Positions 9,199-18,794 of a stretch of 64,000 nucleotides of DNA are shown in pieces; the first letter of the stretch is position 1, and each line of letters opens with the position of its first letter. Location: positions 434,001 through 498,000 of the forward strand of contig NZ_JAVBIK010000001.1 of assembly GCF_032193805.1 (NCBI RefSeq), read 5' to 3'. The notes beneath the pieces are model-generated. The model had not been told where the DNA came from. It saw nothing but the letters and a program-made list of their open reading frames with translations, and searched no databases. Made by a program: the position numbers and the translations under genes. Source of the DNA: Rhodoferax potami. Lineage in GTDB: Bacteria; Pseudomonadota; Gammaproteobacteria; Burkholderiales; Burkholderiaceae_C.

Positions 9199-10242
9199 AT
9201 GACAACATCCCGACACATCGCCATCGTGGGGGGTGGCATGGCCGCCATCACCTGCGCACGTACCCTGGTACAGGCCGGCCACAAGGTCACCGTTTTCGAG
9301 AAAAGCCGCGGGCCCGGTGGCCGCATGTCCACCCGCGAAAGCGCCTTCGGCACCTTTGACCACGGGGCCCAGTACTTCACGGTGCGCGACACCCGTTTCA
9401 CCCAAGCCCTGCAAACCACGCCCGGCCTGTGCCGCCCCTGGAGTGCGAACGCGGTACGCGTGCTCGACTCCCATGGCCGTGTGGCCGCCGCCGCCCTGCC
9501 CGGGCGCGATGCGCACTGGGTGCCCGCCCCCGGCATGAACGCGCTGGTGCGCGCGTGGGCACAACCCCTGGCGGATGCCGGGCAGCTGCTGGTCAACACC
9601 CGCGTGACCGCGCTCGAACAAGACGCCCTGCACAAAAAGAAATGGCAGCTGCGTACCTCGGGTGACGCGGGCAGCAGCCATGTCTATGGCGGCTTTGACG
9701 AGGTAGTGCTCGCCATCCCTCATCCCCAAGCCCAGGAACTACTGGCCACCACCCCCAAGGGCGCAGCGCTGGCCAAGAAAACCTCCAAAGTCTCTGTCGC
9801 CCCCTGCTGGACCCTGATGCTGGCCTACCCCCAAGCGGTGCAGCCCGGCCTCACCACCCTGGGCCCGCAGTGGAACGCCGCCCGCAGCACCCACCACCGT
9901 GTGGCCTGGTTGTCGCGGGAATCGAGCAAACCCGGCCGCGGCAAGGTCGAACGCTGGACAGTGCAAGCCAGTGCAGCCTGGTCGCAAGAGCATTTGAATG
10001 ACACGCCTGACCGTATCCAGGCCAAATTGATCAAGGCTTTTGCCGAGATCACCGGCATTCGCGCAGAACCCGCCCACGCCCAAGTACACCGCTGGCTGTA
10101 TGCCAAAACCGAAGCCCCATTGGGCGAACACTTTTTGTGGGACAGCAAAGCCGGCATCGGCCTATGCGGCGACTGGTGCATTGGCCACCGGGTGGAAGAT
10201 GCGTTTGTGTCGGGCCTGGAACTCGCGCTGAAAGTTGCTTAA
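9199..10242 (+). CDS. NAD(P)/FAD-dependent amine-oxidase-like oxidoreductase (renalase-like)
   Basis: The N-terminus has an FAD dinucleotide-binding motif ([17 protein letters not shown], then [15 protein letters not shown]). The [11 protein letters not shown] block is typical of renalase-like FAD enzymes. A second FAD-contact region near the C-terminus is [19 protein letters not shown]. Length is 347 aa. I chose ATG 9199 because GGAG lies 9 nt before it; a GTG at 9193 is also in frame. The protein is likely cytosolic and the substrate unknown. Its stop overlaps the earliest possible gluQ start by a few bases, so translation may be coupled. Confidence 0.87.
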   Translation: MTTSRHIAIVGGGMAAITCARTLVQAGHKVTVFEKSRGPGGRMSTRESAFGTFDHGAQYFTVRDTRFTQALQTTPGLCRPWSANAVRVLDSHGRVAAAALPGRDAHWVPAPGMNALVRAWAQPLADAGQLLVNTRVTALEQDALHKKKWQLRTSGDAGSSHVYGGFDEVVLAIPHPQAQELLATTPKGAALAKKTSKVSVAPCWTLMLAYPQAVQPGLTTLGPQWNAARSTHHRVAWLSRESSKPGRGKVERWTVQASAAWSQEHLNDTPDRIQAKLIKAFAEITGIRAEPAHAQVHRWLYAKTEAPLGEHFLWDSKAGIGLCGDWCIGHRVEDAFVSGLELALKVA

Positions 10243-11236
10243 ATCTGGTGAATTGAGCGCCGCCGGGCCGAAGAGCGTGGGGGCAACGTACCGGGGCCGC
10301 TTTGCCCCCTCCCCCACGGGCCCGCTGCATGCGGGCTCTTTGCTTGCTGCGCTGGCCAGTTGGCTGGATGCCCGTGCCCACGGCGGGCAGTGGTTGGTGC
10401 GCATTGAAGATGTCGACACCCCGCGCTGCATAGCAGGCGGTGGTGAATTCATCCTGCATCAGCTCGCAAGCGTGGGCCTGGTGCCCGACGAGCCGCCGGT
10501 CTGGCAAAGCCAGCGAAATCATCTCTACCGGCAGGCGCTCGACACACTGATCGCGGCCGGAGATGCCTACCCCTGCGCCTGCTCCCGCAAAGACATTGCC
10601 CAGGCACTGGCGCAAATGGGCGCGGGCAAGGCGCGTAACGGAGAGCTGATCTACCCCGGCACCTGCCGCCACGGTTTGCAAGGGCGTGAAGGCCGTGCGT
10701 GGCGCCTGCGCACCGACGCTCATAGTTTTAAGCCAAAAAGCCCTCTAGCTCACATATCAACTGCGCCACTAGCTCCTGATTTCATAGCAAATGTGAATGA
10801 TGACGGTCTATGGACATGGCATGACCGACGCCTCGGTGAGCAGCAGCAAGACCTTGCCCGCGAGGTGGGCGACTTCGTGTTGTTGCGGGCAGACGGCTTG
10901 TGGGCCTACCAGCTGGCGGTGGTGGTGGACGATGCCGACCAGGGCATCACCCACATCGTGCGGGGCGAAGACTTGGCGGACAACACCGTGCGCCAGATCG
11001 CACTGCAAGTGGCCTTGGGGCTGCCTGCGGTGCGCTACCTGCACACCCCTTTGGTGTTAGGCGCCAACGGGGAAAAACTCAGCAAACAAAACGGCGCTGC
11101 AGCCCTCGACCTGAGCGATCCGGATACAACCCTGGCCAGTGCCGCCGCTGCGCTGGGCTTGTCTGCGACAGCAGGTGACAGAGCCAGTGCGCTCAGCGCT
11201 TGGACTGCTGAGTGGCGCAGCCGCTACGGCATCTGA
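10235..11236 (+). CDS. gluQ: Glutamyl-Q tRNA(Asp) synthetase
   Basis: GluQ attaches glutamate to the queuosine base of tRNA(Asp). It is a truncated GluRS without an anticodon-binding domain. Seen here are the HIGH-like [17 protein letters not shown], the zinc-site cysteines in YPCACSRK and YPGTCRHG, and the KMSKS-like KLSKQNG. At 333 aa it is a little long for GluQ. Part of the excess is a segment around residues 167-186 encoded by copy G of the short repeat, between RLRTD and [18 protein letters not shown]. The start is uncertain: TTG 10235, TTG 10253 and GTG 10277 are all in frame and none has a strong ribosome site. Confidence 0.9.
   Translation: MLKSGELSAAGPKSVGATYRGRFAPSPTGPLHAGSLLAALASWLDARAHGGQWLVRIEDVDTPRCIAGGGEFILHQLASVGLVPDEPPVWQSQRNHLYRQALDTLIAAGDAYPCACSRKDIAQALAQMGAGKARNGELIYPGTCRHGLQGREGRAWRLRTDAHSFKPKSPLAHISTAPLAPDFIANVNDDGLWTWHDRRLGEQQQDLAREVGDFVLLRADGLWAYQLAVVVDDADQGITHIVRGEDLADNTVRQIALQVALGLPAVRYLHTPLVLGANGEKLSKQNGAAALDLSDPDTTLASAAAALGLSATAGDRASALSAWTAEWRSRYGI
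10734..10792 (-). repeat. Short interspersed hairpin repeat, copy G (in frame within gluQ)
   Basis: On the minus strand it reads TTTGCTATGAAATCAGGAGC, then TAGTGGCGCA, a degenerate centre, GAGCTAGAGGGC and TTTTTGG. It matches the family consensus along its length and adds about 20 codons to gluQ without breaking the frame. Confidence 0.7.
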
Positions 11237-11270
11237 CACTGGTCTGCAGCAACCCGGGCTGCACAAGCCG

Positions 11271-12830
11271 TCAGCTCAGGCGCGGTACCTCGTGCCCGCC
11301 TTCTACGGTGAACTGCGACATCTGACGCACCAGCTCCGCCGCTTGGACCTTGAGGCTGCTTGCGGCTGCGGCAATTTCTTCCACAAGCGCTGCGTTTTGT
11401 TGGGTGACTTGGTCCATCTGACTGACGGCTTCCCCGATTTGCGAGATCCCGCTGGACTGCTCGCGGCTGGCCGCGCTGATTTCTGTCAGCAAGGTGCTGA
11501 CCTGTTGGGTCGAACGCAACATTTCGTCCATCGTAGCACCGGCTTGGTCGGCCAGTGTGGAGCCATGGGCCACGCGGTCTACGCTGGCATCGATCAGGGC
11601 CTTGATTTCTTTGGCCGCTACCGCACTGCGGCCCGCCAGCGATCGCACCTCAGAGGCCACCACTGCAAAGCCGCGGCCTTGCTCACCGGCTCTGGCCGCT
11701 TCTACCGCGGCATTCAAGGCCAGGATATTGGTTTGAAACGCGATGGCTTCAATCACGCTCACAATGCCTGCGATTTCGCGGGATGAATCGTTGATGCCCT
11801 TCATGGTCACCACCACCTGCCCTACCGCGGCACCGCCGCGTTCGGCAACCTCGGCGGCTTGCTGGGCGAGCCGCTCAGCCTGCTGGGCCGCTTGGGCATT
11901 TTGGTTCACCACGGACGTCAGCTCTTCCATGGAGGCGGCGGTCTCCTCCAGGGCACTGGCCTGGCTCTCGGTCCGGGCGGACAAGTCGTGGTTGCCTTGC
12001 GCAATTTCCGCGCTGGCATTGGACACGTTGTCTGCCACCAAACGCACCGACGATACGGTGCTGTTGAGGCCTTCGCGCATGGTTTGCAGCGCCTCTTGCA
12101 GCACCCCCAAGCTGTCTGTGCGCCCCGGGTCCAAGGCCACATGGGTGGCCAAATCGCCCGCAGCGATCAACTTGGCTGCCTCGGTGCTGCCACGCACCGG
12201 TTTTTGGATACTGGCCAGCACCAGCCGGTACACCACGAACACCACCGCCGCAGCTACCAGTGCAGTCACCAACATGGCAGACACACTGAATACGTGCGTG
12301 TCTTCAAACTCTTGCATGGCGCTGGCAGCGAACGCATTGGCGTCAACCACCGTGGCGTCCACACCGGCGCGGTGCTGTTGGTACAAGGCATGAACCGCGG
12401 GCAAATTAGTGCGGGCTACATCCGCTTTGCCTGCGGCGAAAGGCTCAACCACTTGGCTGCGGGCGGCAGCCAAAAAAGCCTGCGCCGCTTTGTGCTGCTC
12501 ACCCAAAAGTTTGGCCTCCAGACCAAAGGGCGGATTTTTCTTCCAGAACTCCACCCGCTGGTCGTATTCGGTGGTCAGCTCGTCAAAGCGCTTTTTACCG
12601 TCTGCTGCGGACACGCTTCCGTCCAGCATGAGCGACAAGACCAGCCGGGTCTCAATCAGGTACATCGGGGGTGGCAGGATGTCGGCCACCACATCTTTCC
12701 CCGCATAGACCTTCAGCGCAGACGCATCGAGCTGCTGAATGAAATGGTAGCCCTGGGCGGCAACCGCTATCGCGGCCGTAACACCAATAGCCCCCAAGAA
12801 CGACATTACCCAGCGCAAAGACTTGAACAT
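11271..12830 (-). CDS. Methyl-accepting chemotaxis protein
   Basis: The 519-aa protein has one N-terminal membrane segment (~10-30), a periplasmic sensor region with helical character, and a second membrane segment (~185-205). A HAMP-like linker and a cytoplasmic signalling domain follow. The hairpin tip includes [17 protein letters not shown], the CheA/CheW-binding region, and the flanking Gln/Glu-rich helices fit methylation. The sensor domain (around [16 protein letters not shown]) is of four-helix-bundle type; the ligand is unknown. There is no C-terminal NWETF-type pentapeptide. It stands alone between gluQ (convergent) and trmB (divergent), with no che gene nearby. Confidence 0.92.
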   Translation of the reverse strand: MFKSLRWVMSFLGAIGVTAAIAVAAQGYHFIQQLDASALKVYAGKDVVADILPPPMYLIETRLVLSLMLDGSVSAADGKKRFDELTTEYDQRVEFWKKNPPFGLEAKLLGEQHKAAQAFLAAARSQVVEPFAAGKADVARTNLPAVHALYQQHRAGVDATVVDANAFAASAMQEFEDTHVFSVSAMLVTALVAAAVVFVVYRLVLASIQKPVRGSTEAAKLIAAGDLATHVALDPGRTDSLGVLQEALQTMREGLNSTVSSVRLVADNVSNASAEIAQGNHDLSARTESQASALEETAASMEELTSVVNQNAQAAQQAERLAQQAAEVAERGGAAVGQVVVTMKGINDSSREIAGIVSVIEAIAFQTNILALNAAVEAARAGEQGRGFAVVASEVRSLAGRSAVAAKEIKALIDASVDRVAHGSTLADQAGATMDEMLRSTQQVSTLLTEISAASREQSSGISQIGEAVSQMDQVTQQNAALVEEIAAAASSLKVQAAELVRQMSQFTVEGGHEVPRLS

Positions 12831-12899
12831 CTCGTTTCCCTCTTGAGTACCACGCCGCGCGGACAGCCCGCGACTGTGCGGAAATGGTGACTTTCGTCA

Positions 12900-12985
12900 G
12901 ATCATTTATTTAATTATATGTATATTTATTAAATTTGTTTAAAAAGATTTTTGCAATTAATTTGATATTGCTCAAATTACCGATG
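12900..12985. promoter_or_regulatory. AT-rich intergenic promoter region between a chemoreceptor gene and trmB
   Basis: About 85 bp is strikingly AT-rich (ATTTATTTAATTATATG and similar) in an otherwise GC-rich window. It lies between divergent genes starting at 12830 (minus) and 13036 (plus), so it probably holds both promoters. No clear operator was identified. Confidence 0.45.
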
Positions 12986-13035
12986 TCGCGCCCGACTGCC
13001 TACAATGCAGGCCCTGCTTACGTGCTCTTGCCGCC

Positions 13036-13824
13036 ATGACGAACCCTCAATCCCCCCAGCCCGAATCGGCCGAAACCCTTACCCGCACTGACGACGCTGC
13101 CAAGCCCTTCATGCGCACCATCAAGAGCTTTGTGAAGCGCGCAGGCCGCATGGGCAGCGGGCAAGAGCGCGCCATGGCGGAACTGGGCCCACAGTTTCTG
13201 GTTCCCTACCAGCCTTCTGCTCTCAATTTCGAAGCAACTTTTGAGGGTGCAGCGGGGGCTGGAGCCCCATCAGACGTCCAGCGTCCGGTCGTGCTAGAAA
13301 TCGGTTTCGGCATGGGCGAAGCCACCGCACAAATTGCACTCACCCTGCCAGGTACCAACTTCTTGTGCTGCGAAGTGCACGAACCCGGGGTCGGCGCTTT
13401 GCTCAAGCGCATCGGTGAAAACAACATCCCCAACATCCGCATCTGCAACCACGATGCGGTGGAGGTCATTGACCATATGCTGCCGCTGGCATGCCTGGAC
13501 GGCGTGCACATCTTCTTCCCCGACCCTTGGCACAAAACCAAGCACAACAAGCGCCGCTTGATCCAAAGCCCACTGATCGCCAAGCTGGCGGCCCGCCTGA
13601 AGCCAGGTGGCTACTTGCACGCGGCCACCGACTGGGAGCCCTATGCCCAGCAGATTCTGGAAGTGTTGAGCGCTGAGCCCAAACTCAAAAATCGCGCCCT
13701 GCCCACGCACCCTGAGTTGGCAGGCTACTCGCCCAAGCCGCACTACCGCCCCCTCACCAAGTTTGAGAACCGTGGCATCAAACTCGGCCACGGCGTGTGG
13801 GACGTCGTGTTCGAGCGCATCTAA
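13036..13824 (+). CDS. trmB: tRNA (guanine-N7)-methyltransferase
   Basis: TrmB makes m7G46 in tRNA using S-adenosylmethionine. The 262-aa protein has the SAM-binding motif [12 protein letters not shown], the acidic loop after [13 protein letters not shown], the [16 protein letters not shown] signature and the C-terminal TKFENRG block. These are all diagnostic. It has an N-terminal extension of ~25 residues ([15 protein letters not shown] follows), as is common in Burkholderiales. The pseudouridine synthase gene begins 14 bp after the stop, so two RNA-modification genes sit in one transcription unit. Confidence 0.95.
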   Translation: MTNPQSPQPESAETLTRTDDAAKPFMRTIKSFVKRAGRMGSGQERAMAELGPQFLVPYQPSALNFEATFEGAAGAGAPSDVQRPVVLEIGFGMGEATAQIALTLPGTNFLCCEVHEPGVGALLKRIGENNIPNIRICNHDAVEVIDHMLPLACLDGVHIFFPDPWHKTKHNKRRLIQSPLIAKLAARLKPGGYLHAATDWEPYAQQILEVLSAEPKLKNRALPTHPELAGYSPKPHYRPLTKFENRGIKLGHGVWDVVFERI

Positions 13825-13838
13825 TCCCACACCACCCT

Positions 13839-14765
13839 ATGGCCCGAACACGGCCTTTGGCTCCTGCGGCCCGGCACGGTGTGCGGCCGAGCAGCGTGGT
13901 GGTGGCTGGCGGCCCATGGCCCGGCCTGCTGGCTTTTTTGACCCACCGCTTTCCTACCGTGCCGGAAGAGGTGTGGCGTCAGCGTCTGGATGCGGGCGAT
14001 ATCACCGATGGAGACGGCTGCACCGCGGCTGCCAGCGATACCGCCACCCCGGGCCGCCGCCTGTACTACTACCGCGAGGTGCCGGACGAGCCCGTCATCC
14101 CGTTTCAGGAAGAGGTGATCTGGCAGGACGCGCATTTGCTGGTGGTCGACAAGCCGCACTTTCTGCCGGTGGTCCCCAGTGGCAAACATGTGCGTGAAAC
14201 CCTGTTGGCCCGTTTGCAGCAACGTTTAGACCTGCCCGAGCTTTCACCCATCCACCGGATCGACAAAGACACGGCCGGGCTGGTGATGTTCTCGGTCCAA
14301 GCGGCCAGCCGCAATGCCTACCAGGCCCTGTTCCGCGACCGGCAGGTGCACAAGACCTACGAATGCGTCGCCCCCTGGAACCCGGACTTGCCCTGGCCGC
14401 TGCACCGCGAAAGCCGTATCGGTGATGCCGTTCATTTCATGCAGCAGGCCGAGGTGCCGGGCGAGGTCAACGCCATCACCGACATTGCGCCGTTGGAAGT
14501 GGCAGGTCCCTGGGCCCGCTACCGCTTGCAGCCGCTGACCGGGCAGCGCCACCAGCTGCGGGTGCATATGCACGCCTTGGGCTTGCCGCTGTTGTTTGAT
14601 GGCATCTACCCTGTCCTCACGCCCGAGGGCGCCAACGATTTCCGGCACCCCTTACAGTTACTGGCCCGCACCCTGGAGTTCACCGATCCGCTGAGCGGCG
14701 CACCGCGCAAATTCGACAGCCGGCGCGACCTCATGCCTTTGGCACAAGCGCCTCAAGAGTATTGA
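13839..14765 (+). CDS. RluA-family pseudouridine synthase
   Basis: The 308-aa protein has the RluA-family active-site motif HRIDKDTAGLVMFS, in which the aspartate is the catalytic residue. It also has LLVVDKPHFLPVVPSG upstream and PLTGQRHQLRVHMHALGLP downstream, both classical. An N-terminal portion (VPEEVWRQRLDAGDI) resembles an S4-like region. The RNA target (rRNA or tRNA) cannot be told from sequence. The start ATG at 13839 directly follows trmB. Its end is 3 bp from the convergent rhomboid gene. Confidence 0.9.
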   Translation: MARTRPLAPAARHGVRPSSVVVAGGPWPGLLAFLTHRFPTVPEEVWRQRLDAGDITDGDGCTAAASDTATPGRRLYYYREVPDEPVIPFQEEVIWQDAHLLVVDKPHFLPVVPSGKHVRETLLARLQQRLDLPELSPIHRIDKDTAGLVMFSVQAASRNAYQALFRDRQVHKTYECVAPWNPDLPWPLHRESRIGDAVHFMQQAEVPGEVNAITDIAPLEVAGPWARYRLQPLTGQRHQLRVHMHALGLPLLFDGIYPVLTPEGANDFRHPLQLLARTLEFTDPLSGAPRKFDSRRDLMPLAQAPQEY

Positions 14766-14768
14766 GAT

Positions 14769-15878
14769 TTAACGTGTCTCGCTGGGGGGCTCTGTCGCCG
14801 GCAGCTCCGGCTTGTTGCCTTGGCGCAGGGCATCGACCTGCTTCTGGGCTTGGGAGGCCTTTTGGGCAGCATAGGCCTGCAAATTGGCCAGCGTAGCGGC
14901 CGAGGGCGCGGCACTCTCCGGGGAGGCACGCATCAAATCCTCAAAGCTCTGGCGATAGGGCTGCACTACTTCCGCATCCATCCGTCCGGCGATGGACTCA
15001 AACGACGCGCTGTTTTTCTGCACATCATTCAATATCGAATTCCAATGTTCGTGGATGCGTTCATCGTCAGAAATGAAACGTTGAATGCTCTGGCGCGCTT
15101 TGACCTCCTCGCCAAAGCGGTAGGCGGGCTCCGGCAACACCAGGCCCAGCAAGACGACCGCAACCACGAGCAGCGTGGCCGACAGCCCAGGGCGCACACC
15201 GGCTGCCGGGCTACTCGCCGTCCAGGGCCGCAGCAACAGCCCGGCCCACAACATGCCCGCCAGCAGGCCGCCGCCATGCGCCGCGTTGTCGATGCCCGGC
15301 ATGAACCAACCCAAGCCCAGCATCAGCACCGAAAAGCCCAGCGCCCCGCCGAATAGCCAGCGGAACTCCCCAGCCTCCACTTGTCTGCGCTCCACCCACA
15401 AAAAAACCAGCAAGGCGCCATACAGGCCGAACACGGCACCCGATGCCCCGCCAGACACCGCCCGGTTGCCCTGCACCACCAAAGACACCAGATTCCCGCA
15501 TACCCCGGCCCCGAGATAGAGCAAGGCAAACCGCCAGCGCCCGAGCAAACCCTCCAACAGGCGGCCGATATCCCACAAGGCCCACATGTTGAGCAACAGG
15601 TGCCAAATGCCAAAGTGAATAAACATGGCGCTGCCCAGACGCCACCACTGGCCGTCTTGGGTGGCCGGGGCGAAGTTGGCCCCCCAATCAAGCTGTACGC
15701 CCCGCCCTGCATGCCACCAACCGCCGCCGGCGGCGGCCAGTGCCACAAACACCAGCTGGTTCAACACAATCAGCCCCACGGTGACCGGGACCTGTGCCGC
15801 AGGTGCACGCATTAACTCGGTCAGTGCTGGAGGCTGTAGGCCAGTGGGTTTGGCAGAAGGTTGTGCGGGTGTTTGCAT
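14769..15878 (-). CDS. Rhomboid family intramembrane serine protease
   Basis: The start is at MQTPAQPS (ATG 15878); the open frame upstream runs over the next gene. The 369-aa protein has about seven membrane segments, with HFGIWHLLLNMWALWDIG in the first core helices. The catalytic Ser146 is in GGASGAVFG and His201 in DNAAHGGGLLAG. A soluble C-terminal tail (~255-369) is helical and Gln/Ala-rich. Rhomboids cleave membrane proteins within the bilayer; the substrate is unknown. It is 5 bp downstream of the TIGR03790 gene on the same strand, so the two are probably cotranscribed. Confidence 0.92.
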   Translation of the reverse strand: MQTPAQPSAKPTGLQPPALTELMRAPAAQVPVTVGLIVLNQLVFVALAAAGGGWWHAGRGVQLDWGANFAPATQDGQWWRLGSAMFIHFGIWHLLLNMWALWDIGRLLEGLLGRWRFALLYLGAGVCGNLVSLVVQGNRAVSGGASGAVFGLYGALLVFLWVERRQVEAGEFRWLFGGALGFSVLMLGLGWFMPGIDNAAHGGGLLAGMLWAGLLLRPWTASSPAAGVRPGLSATLLVVAVVLLGLVLPEPAYRFGEEVKARQSIQRFISDDERIHEHWNSILNDVQKNSASFESIAGRMDAEVVQPYRQSFEDLMRASPESAAPSAATLANLQAYAAQKASQAQKQVDALRQGNKPELPATEPPSETR

Positions 15879-15883
15879 TAGGT

Positions 15884-17023
15884 TTATCGACCGAACGGTG
15901 CGGCCAAAGGTTCCCCGACAAATACACCTTGGGCCGGCCATGCCACGCTGCGCCAATAGGCCTCCAGCGCGGTCGCGCCTTGCACATAGTGCAGCAAGAG
16001 CACCTGGGGGTGCGGAAACTTTTGCCAATGGTTGCAGGGTTCACTCACACTGCCGTAGCTCGCGGTGGCGCCGGCCTCCAGCCATTCGAGCGCGGTCATT
16101 TGGCCGCTGGTGTTGAGCAATTGCCCGCCATATGAGGTCAGATGGTCCGCCAGCGCACCGGGCACCCAGTCAATCGCGGCCGGGTTGTCAACCCGGACTG
16201 CACCGGTCTGGAGCAGCACTACCCGCTCGGGGCTCTCTGCTGTGCTGTCTTGCACCCGGAGCTGCGCGCCTAAGGGCACGAGCGGATCGGGCTGGCCCAT
16301 CGCCGGCATGGGCGGGTACCAAGCAGCACGCACATTGCGCGCCGCATCCGTGGTGCGCAGCAGCACCACGCTGGCGGGCGCTACCCCCCGTTTGCCCAAC
16401 TGGCGGTCAGCTGTCACACCGCGATCGATCAGCGCGGTGGCCTGGGCCACAGTGCGCCCGGCCAGCAACATGCTGGGGCGCACCCCGAGGTCCGTATAGG
16501 GCCGGACCGTGGGGTGATTGAACAGTACTGAGGGGCGGCTCGTGGCACATGTCTGGCTGCACAAATCAGGCTGGTACCCCACAGTCAGGGCAGCCGTGAT
16601 CGCGTTGCACTCCACCGCATAAGGTTGGGCCCATGCCAAGGCCAAGGCCTGCACCTGGGGCCCCATGGCGACTTTGACCTGGGCGTTGAACGACTCGAAC
16701 TCTGCCGCAGTCAGGGTCGGGCGAACCGGGAGCGTCACACGCAGCACTTGCTCGGAGGGGATGCCGCGCTGCCGGGCGTAATACTCGCCCACCGCGACCG
16801 AATTCGGGTCGTTGGTGTTGATCACCAGACCCACATCGGCTGCTACCAAATGCCCCTGAATACGCGGCACGTTGACCCAGGCCGGTTTGGCGGGTGCCAT
16901 CACCGCAGTACCGGGCTGCGCAGCTGCGTATCCAGCCCATAAACAAACAAACGCAGCCAGCGCAACACCGCTGCGCCTGCCCCAGTTGCCGGGGAACCGC
17001 AAAGGGCTAGACCAGCTCGGCAT
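15884..17023 (-). CDS. TIGR03790-family exported protein
   Basis: The start ATG at 17023 (MPSWSSPL) overlaps the end of the pabB-pabC fusion by 17 bp. An N-terminal signal peptide (~residues 12-35, GVALAAFVCLWAGYAAAQ) implies export. The 379-aa body includes GLVINTNDPNSVAVGEYYA and the late block TSGQMTALEWLEAGATASYG, which I associate with the TIGR03790 family of unknown function. That family is known mainly from environmental proteobacteria. The overlap with pabB and tight spacing to the rhomboid gene suggest one operon of three genes. Confidence 0.78.
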   Translation of the reverse strand: MPSWSSPLRFPGNWGRRSGVALAAFVCLWAGYAAAQPGTAVMAPAKPAWVNVPRIQGHLVAADVGLVINTNDPNSVAVGEYYARQRGIPSEQVLRVTLPVRPTLTAAEFESFNAQVKVAMGPQVQALALAWAQPYAVECNAITAALTVGYQPDLCSQTCATSRPSVLFNHPTVRPYTDLGVRPSMLLAGRTVAQATALIDRGVTADRQLGKRGVAPASVVLLRTTDAARNVRAAWYPPMPAMGQPDPLVPLGAQLRVQDSTAESPERVVLLQTGAVRVDNPAAIDWVPGALADHLTSYGGQLLNTSGQMTALEWLEAGATASYGSVSEPCNHWQKFPHPQVLLLHYVQGATALEAYWRSVAWPAQGVFVGEPLAAPFGR

Positions 17024-18758
17024 CCAGCCAGCCTCGCAGGCTGTTGATAAACGCCACGCCCTGTGCCTCTGCGAGCTGGTCGGTGTACACCACTTGCTCC
17101 ACAAAGCGGCCCTCGGCCAGCCAGACCTGCCGGCCGATGCCGGGCAACAAACCACAGGCCAGCGGCGGGGTCACCCAACGGCCGCCCAGCTTGATGGCGA
17201 TGTTGCCCCGGGTGCACTCGGTCACCTCGCCGGCGCTGTTGAACAGCACCGTGTCAAACACCGCCGGGTCTAAAGGGGTGAAGGCGTCATAGTGCGCGCG
17301 GCGCGTCGTTTTGAAACGCACAAACTCGCCTTGTGCATCCGCCATGGGCTGGTCGGCCAGTTGCAAGCGGACCGGCTGTGGGGACTCAAGCAGTGCAAAC
17401 GCCTCTGCAGTGCACCGCCCACTGGGCTGCAGCAGCAGGCGCACCCGCCACGCACCAGCCGGGCGGGTTTGCGCCAATGCGGCCAGGGCCTCCCGGGCCA
17501 CGGCCTCGCTCCACGAATAGCCAAAATGGGCGGCCGCCTGCGCCATGCGCTGCAAGTGCAAAGGCAAGTGCTGGAAAACACCATCCCGCAGGGCCAAGGT
17601 CTCCAACACCTCGAAAGGCTGGCTGGCGCGCTCCAAAAACATGCGCTTGCTACGCCACTCTTGCCACTCGCCCTCGGCTTGCGCGTCGAAAGTAATACCG
17701 CTACCGATGCCACAGCGCGCAGTCCCGTCACGCAGCGTGACGGTGCGGATAGGCACGTTGAAGGTGGCATGTCCACCCGGCTTCACCACCCCCACTGCCC
17801 CGCAATACACGCCGCGGGCATCCGGCTCCAGCGCCTTGATCTGGCACATGGCCTGCACTTTAGGTGCACCGGTAACCGAGCCGCAGGGAAACAAGGCCTC
17901 AAACACATCCCACAGCCGCGTGCCGTCCCGGGTGGTGGCCACAACGTCTGAAGTCATTTGCCACACGGTGGGCAGTGCCTCCAAATGAAACAGACGCGGC
18001 ACTTTGACGCTGAATGGCTCTGCCACGCGAGAAAGGTCGTTGCGAATCAAATCCACAATCATCACATTCTCGGCCTGCTCTTTGGGGGTGCTGCGCAAGC
18101 GCTCGGCGTTGGCTGCGTCTTCTTGCGGGTTGGCGCCGCGGGCGGCGGTGCCCTTCATCGGGCGGCCCAGGATTCGGGTGCCGTCCCAGTCGAAAAACAG
18201 CTCTGGCGAGACCGAAAGCACCTGCTCTTCACCGGTGTCAATGAACGCGCCGTACCCCCGCGGTTGCGAGCGACGCAGGGCCGCAAAATACGCCATGGCA
18301 CTGCCCTCTACCGATGCAAAAGGCGCTTTGAGCTGAGCGGTGTAGTTCAGCTGATAAAAATCTCCGGCGGCAATGGCCGCGTGGATGCGTGCCATGTTGG
18401 CATCAAAGGCCTCGCGGCTGATACGCGGAGTCCACTGCACATGCGGCTCGGGCGCGGTGGGCAGCGCCACATCAGCGTCAGCCAAGGGCTGAGCATGGAC
18501 ACCAAACCACACCAAAGGCCCCTCGGCTGCGTGCACCTGCAGCGCCGCATCAAAAGCCGGCGCGGCCTCATAACGCACATAGCCCACACACCACAGCCCC
18601 TCACGGCTCAGCGCATCCACTTGTTCCAGCACCGGCCGCACTTCATCGAGGGTGTGGGCCACCAGCACCTGCTGCGGCTCGCCAAAAGCCAATTTGGTGG
18701 CAGGCTGGCCACTGTGATGCGGATCACCGAACTCCAACAGTGCGCGGGGTATGGTCAT
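17007..18758 (-). CDS. pabB: Aminodeoxychorismate synthase component I fused to 4-amino-4-deoxychorismate lyase
   Basis: Two enzymes of p-aminobenzoate (folate) synthesis are joined. Residues ~1-370 are PabB: the GDFYQLNYT block, ILGRPMKGTAARG, IVDLIRNDLSRV, FPCGSVTGAPKVQAM and GVYCGAVG are the chorismate-binding signatures. Residues ~375-583 resemble the PLP-dependent lyase PabC: VLETLALRDGVFQHLPLHLQRM near its start and the late block FNSAGEVTECTRGNIAI. The total of 583 aa fits known fusions. ATG 18758 is preferred over TTG 18764. The glutamine amidotransferase PabA is not next to it. The 3' end overlaps the TIGR03790 gene. Confidence 0.93.
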   Translation of the reverse strand: MTIPRALLEFGDPHHSGQPATKLAFGEPQQVLVAHTLDEVRPVLEQVDALSREGLWCVGYVRYEAAPAFDAALQVHAAEGPLVWFGVHAQPLADADVALPTAPEPHVQWTPRISREAFDANMARIHAAIAAGDFYQLNYTAQLKAPFASVEGSAMAYFAALRRSQPRGYGAFIDTGEEQVLSVSPELFFDWDGTRILGRPMKGTAARGANPQEDAANAERLRSTPKEQAENVMIVDLIRNDLSRVAEPFSVKVPRLFHLEALPTVWQMTSDVVATTRDGTRLWDVFEALFPCGSVTGAPKVQAMCQIKALEPDARGVYCGAVGVVKPGGHATFNVPIRTVTLRDGTARCGIGSGITFDAQAEGEWQEWRSKRMFLERASQPFEVLETLALRDGVFQHLPLHLQRMAQAAAHFGYSWSEAVAREALAALAQTRPAGAWRVRLLLQPSGRCTAEAFALLESPQPVRLQLADQPMADAQGEFVRFKTTRRAHYDAFTPLDPAVFDTVLFNSAGEVTECTRGNIAIKLGGRWVTPPLACGLLPGIGRQVWLAEGRFVEQVVYTDQLAEAQGVAFINSLRGWLDAELV

Positions 18759-18794
18759 AAGCAAAAGTGCGAAACGAGGGGATCAAGGTACCTG

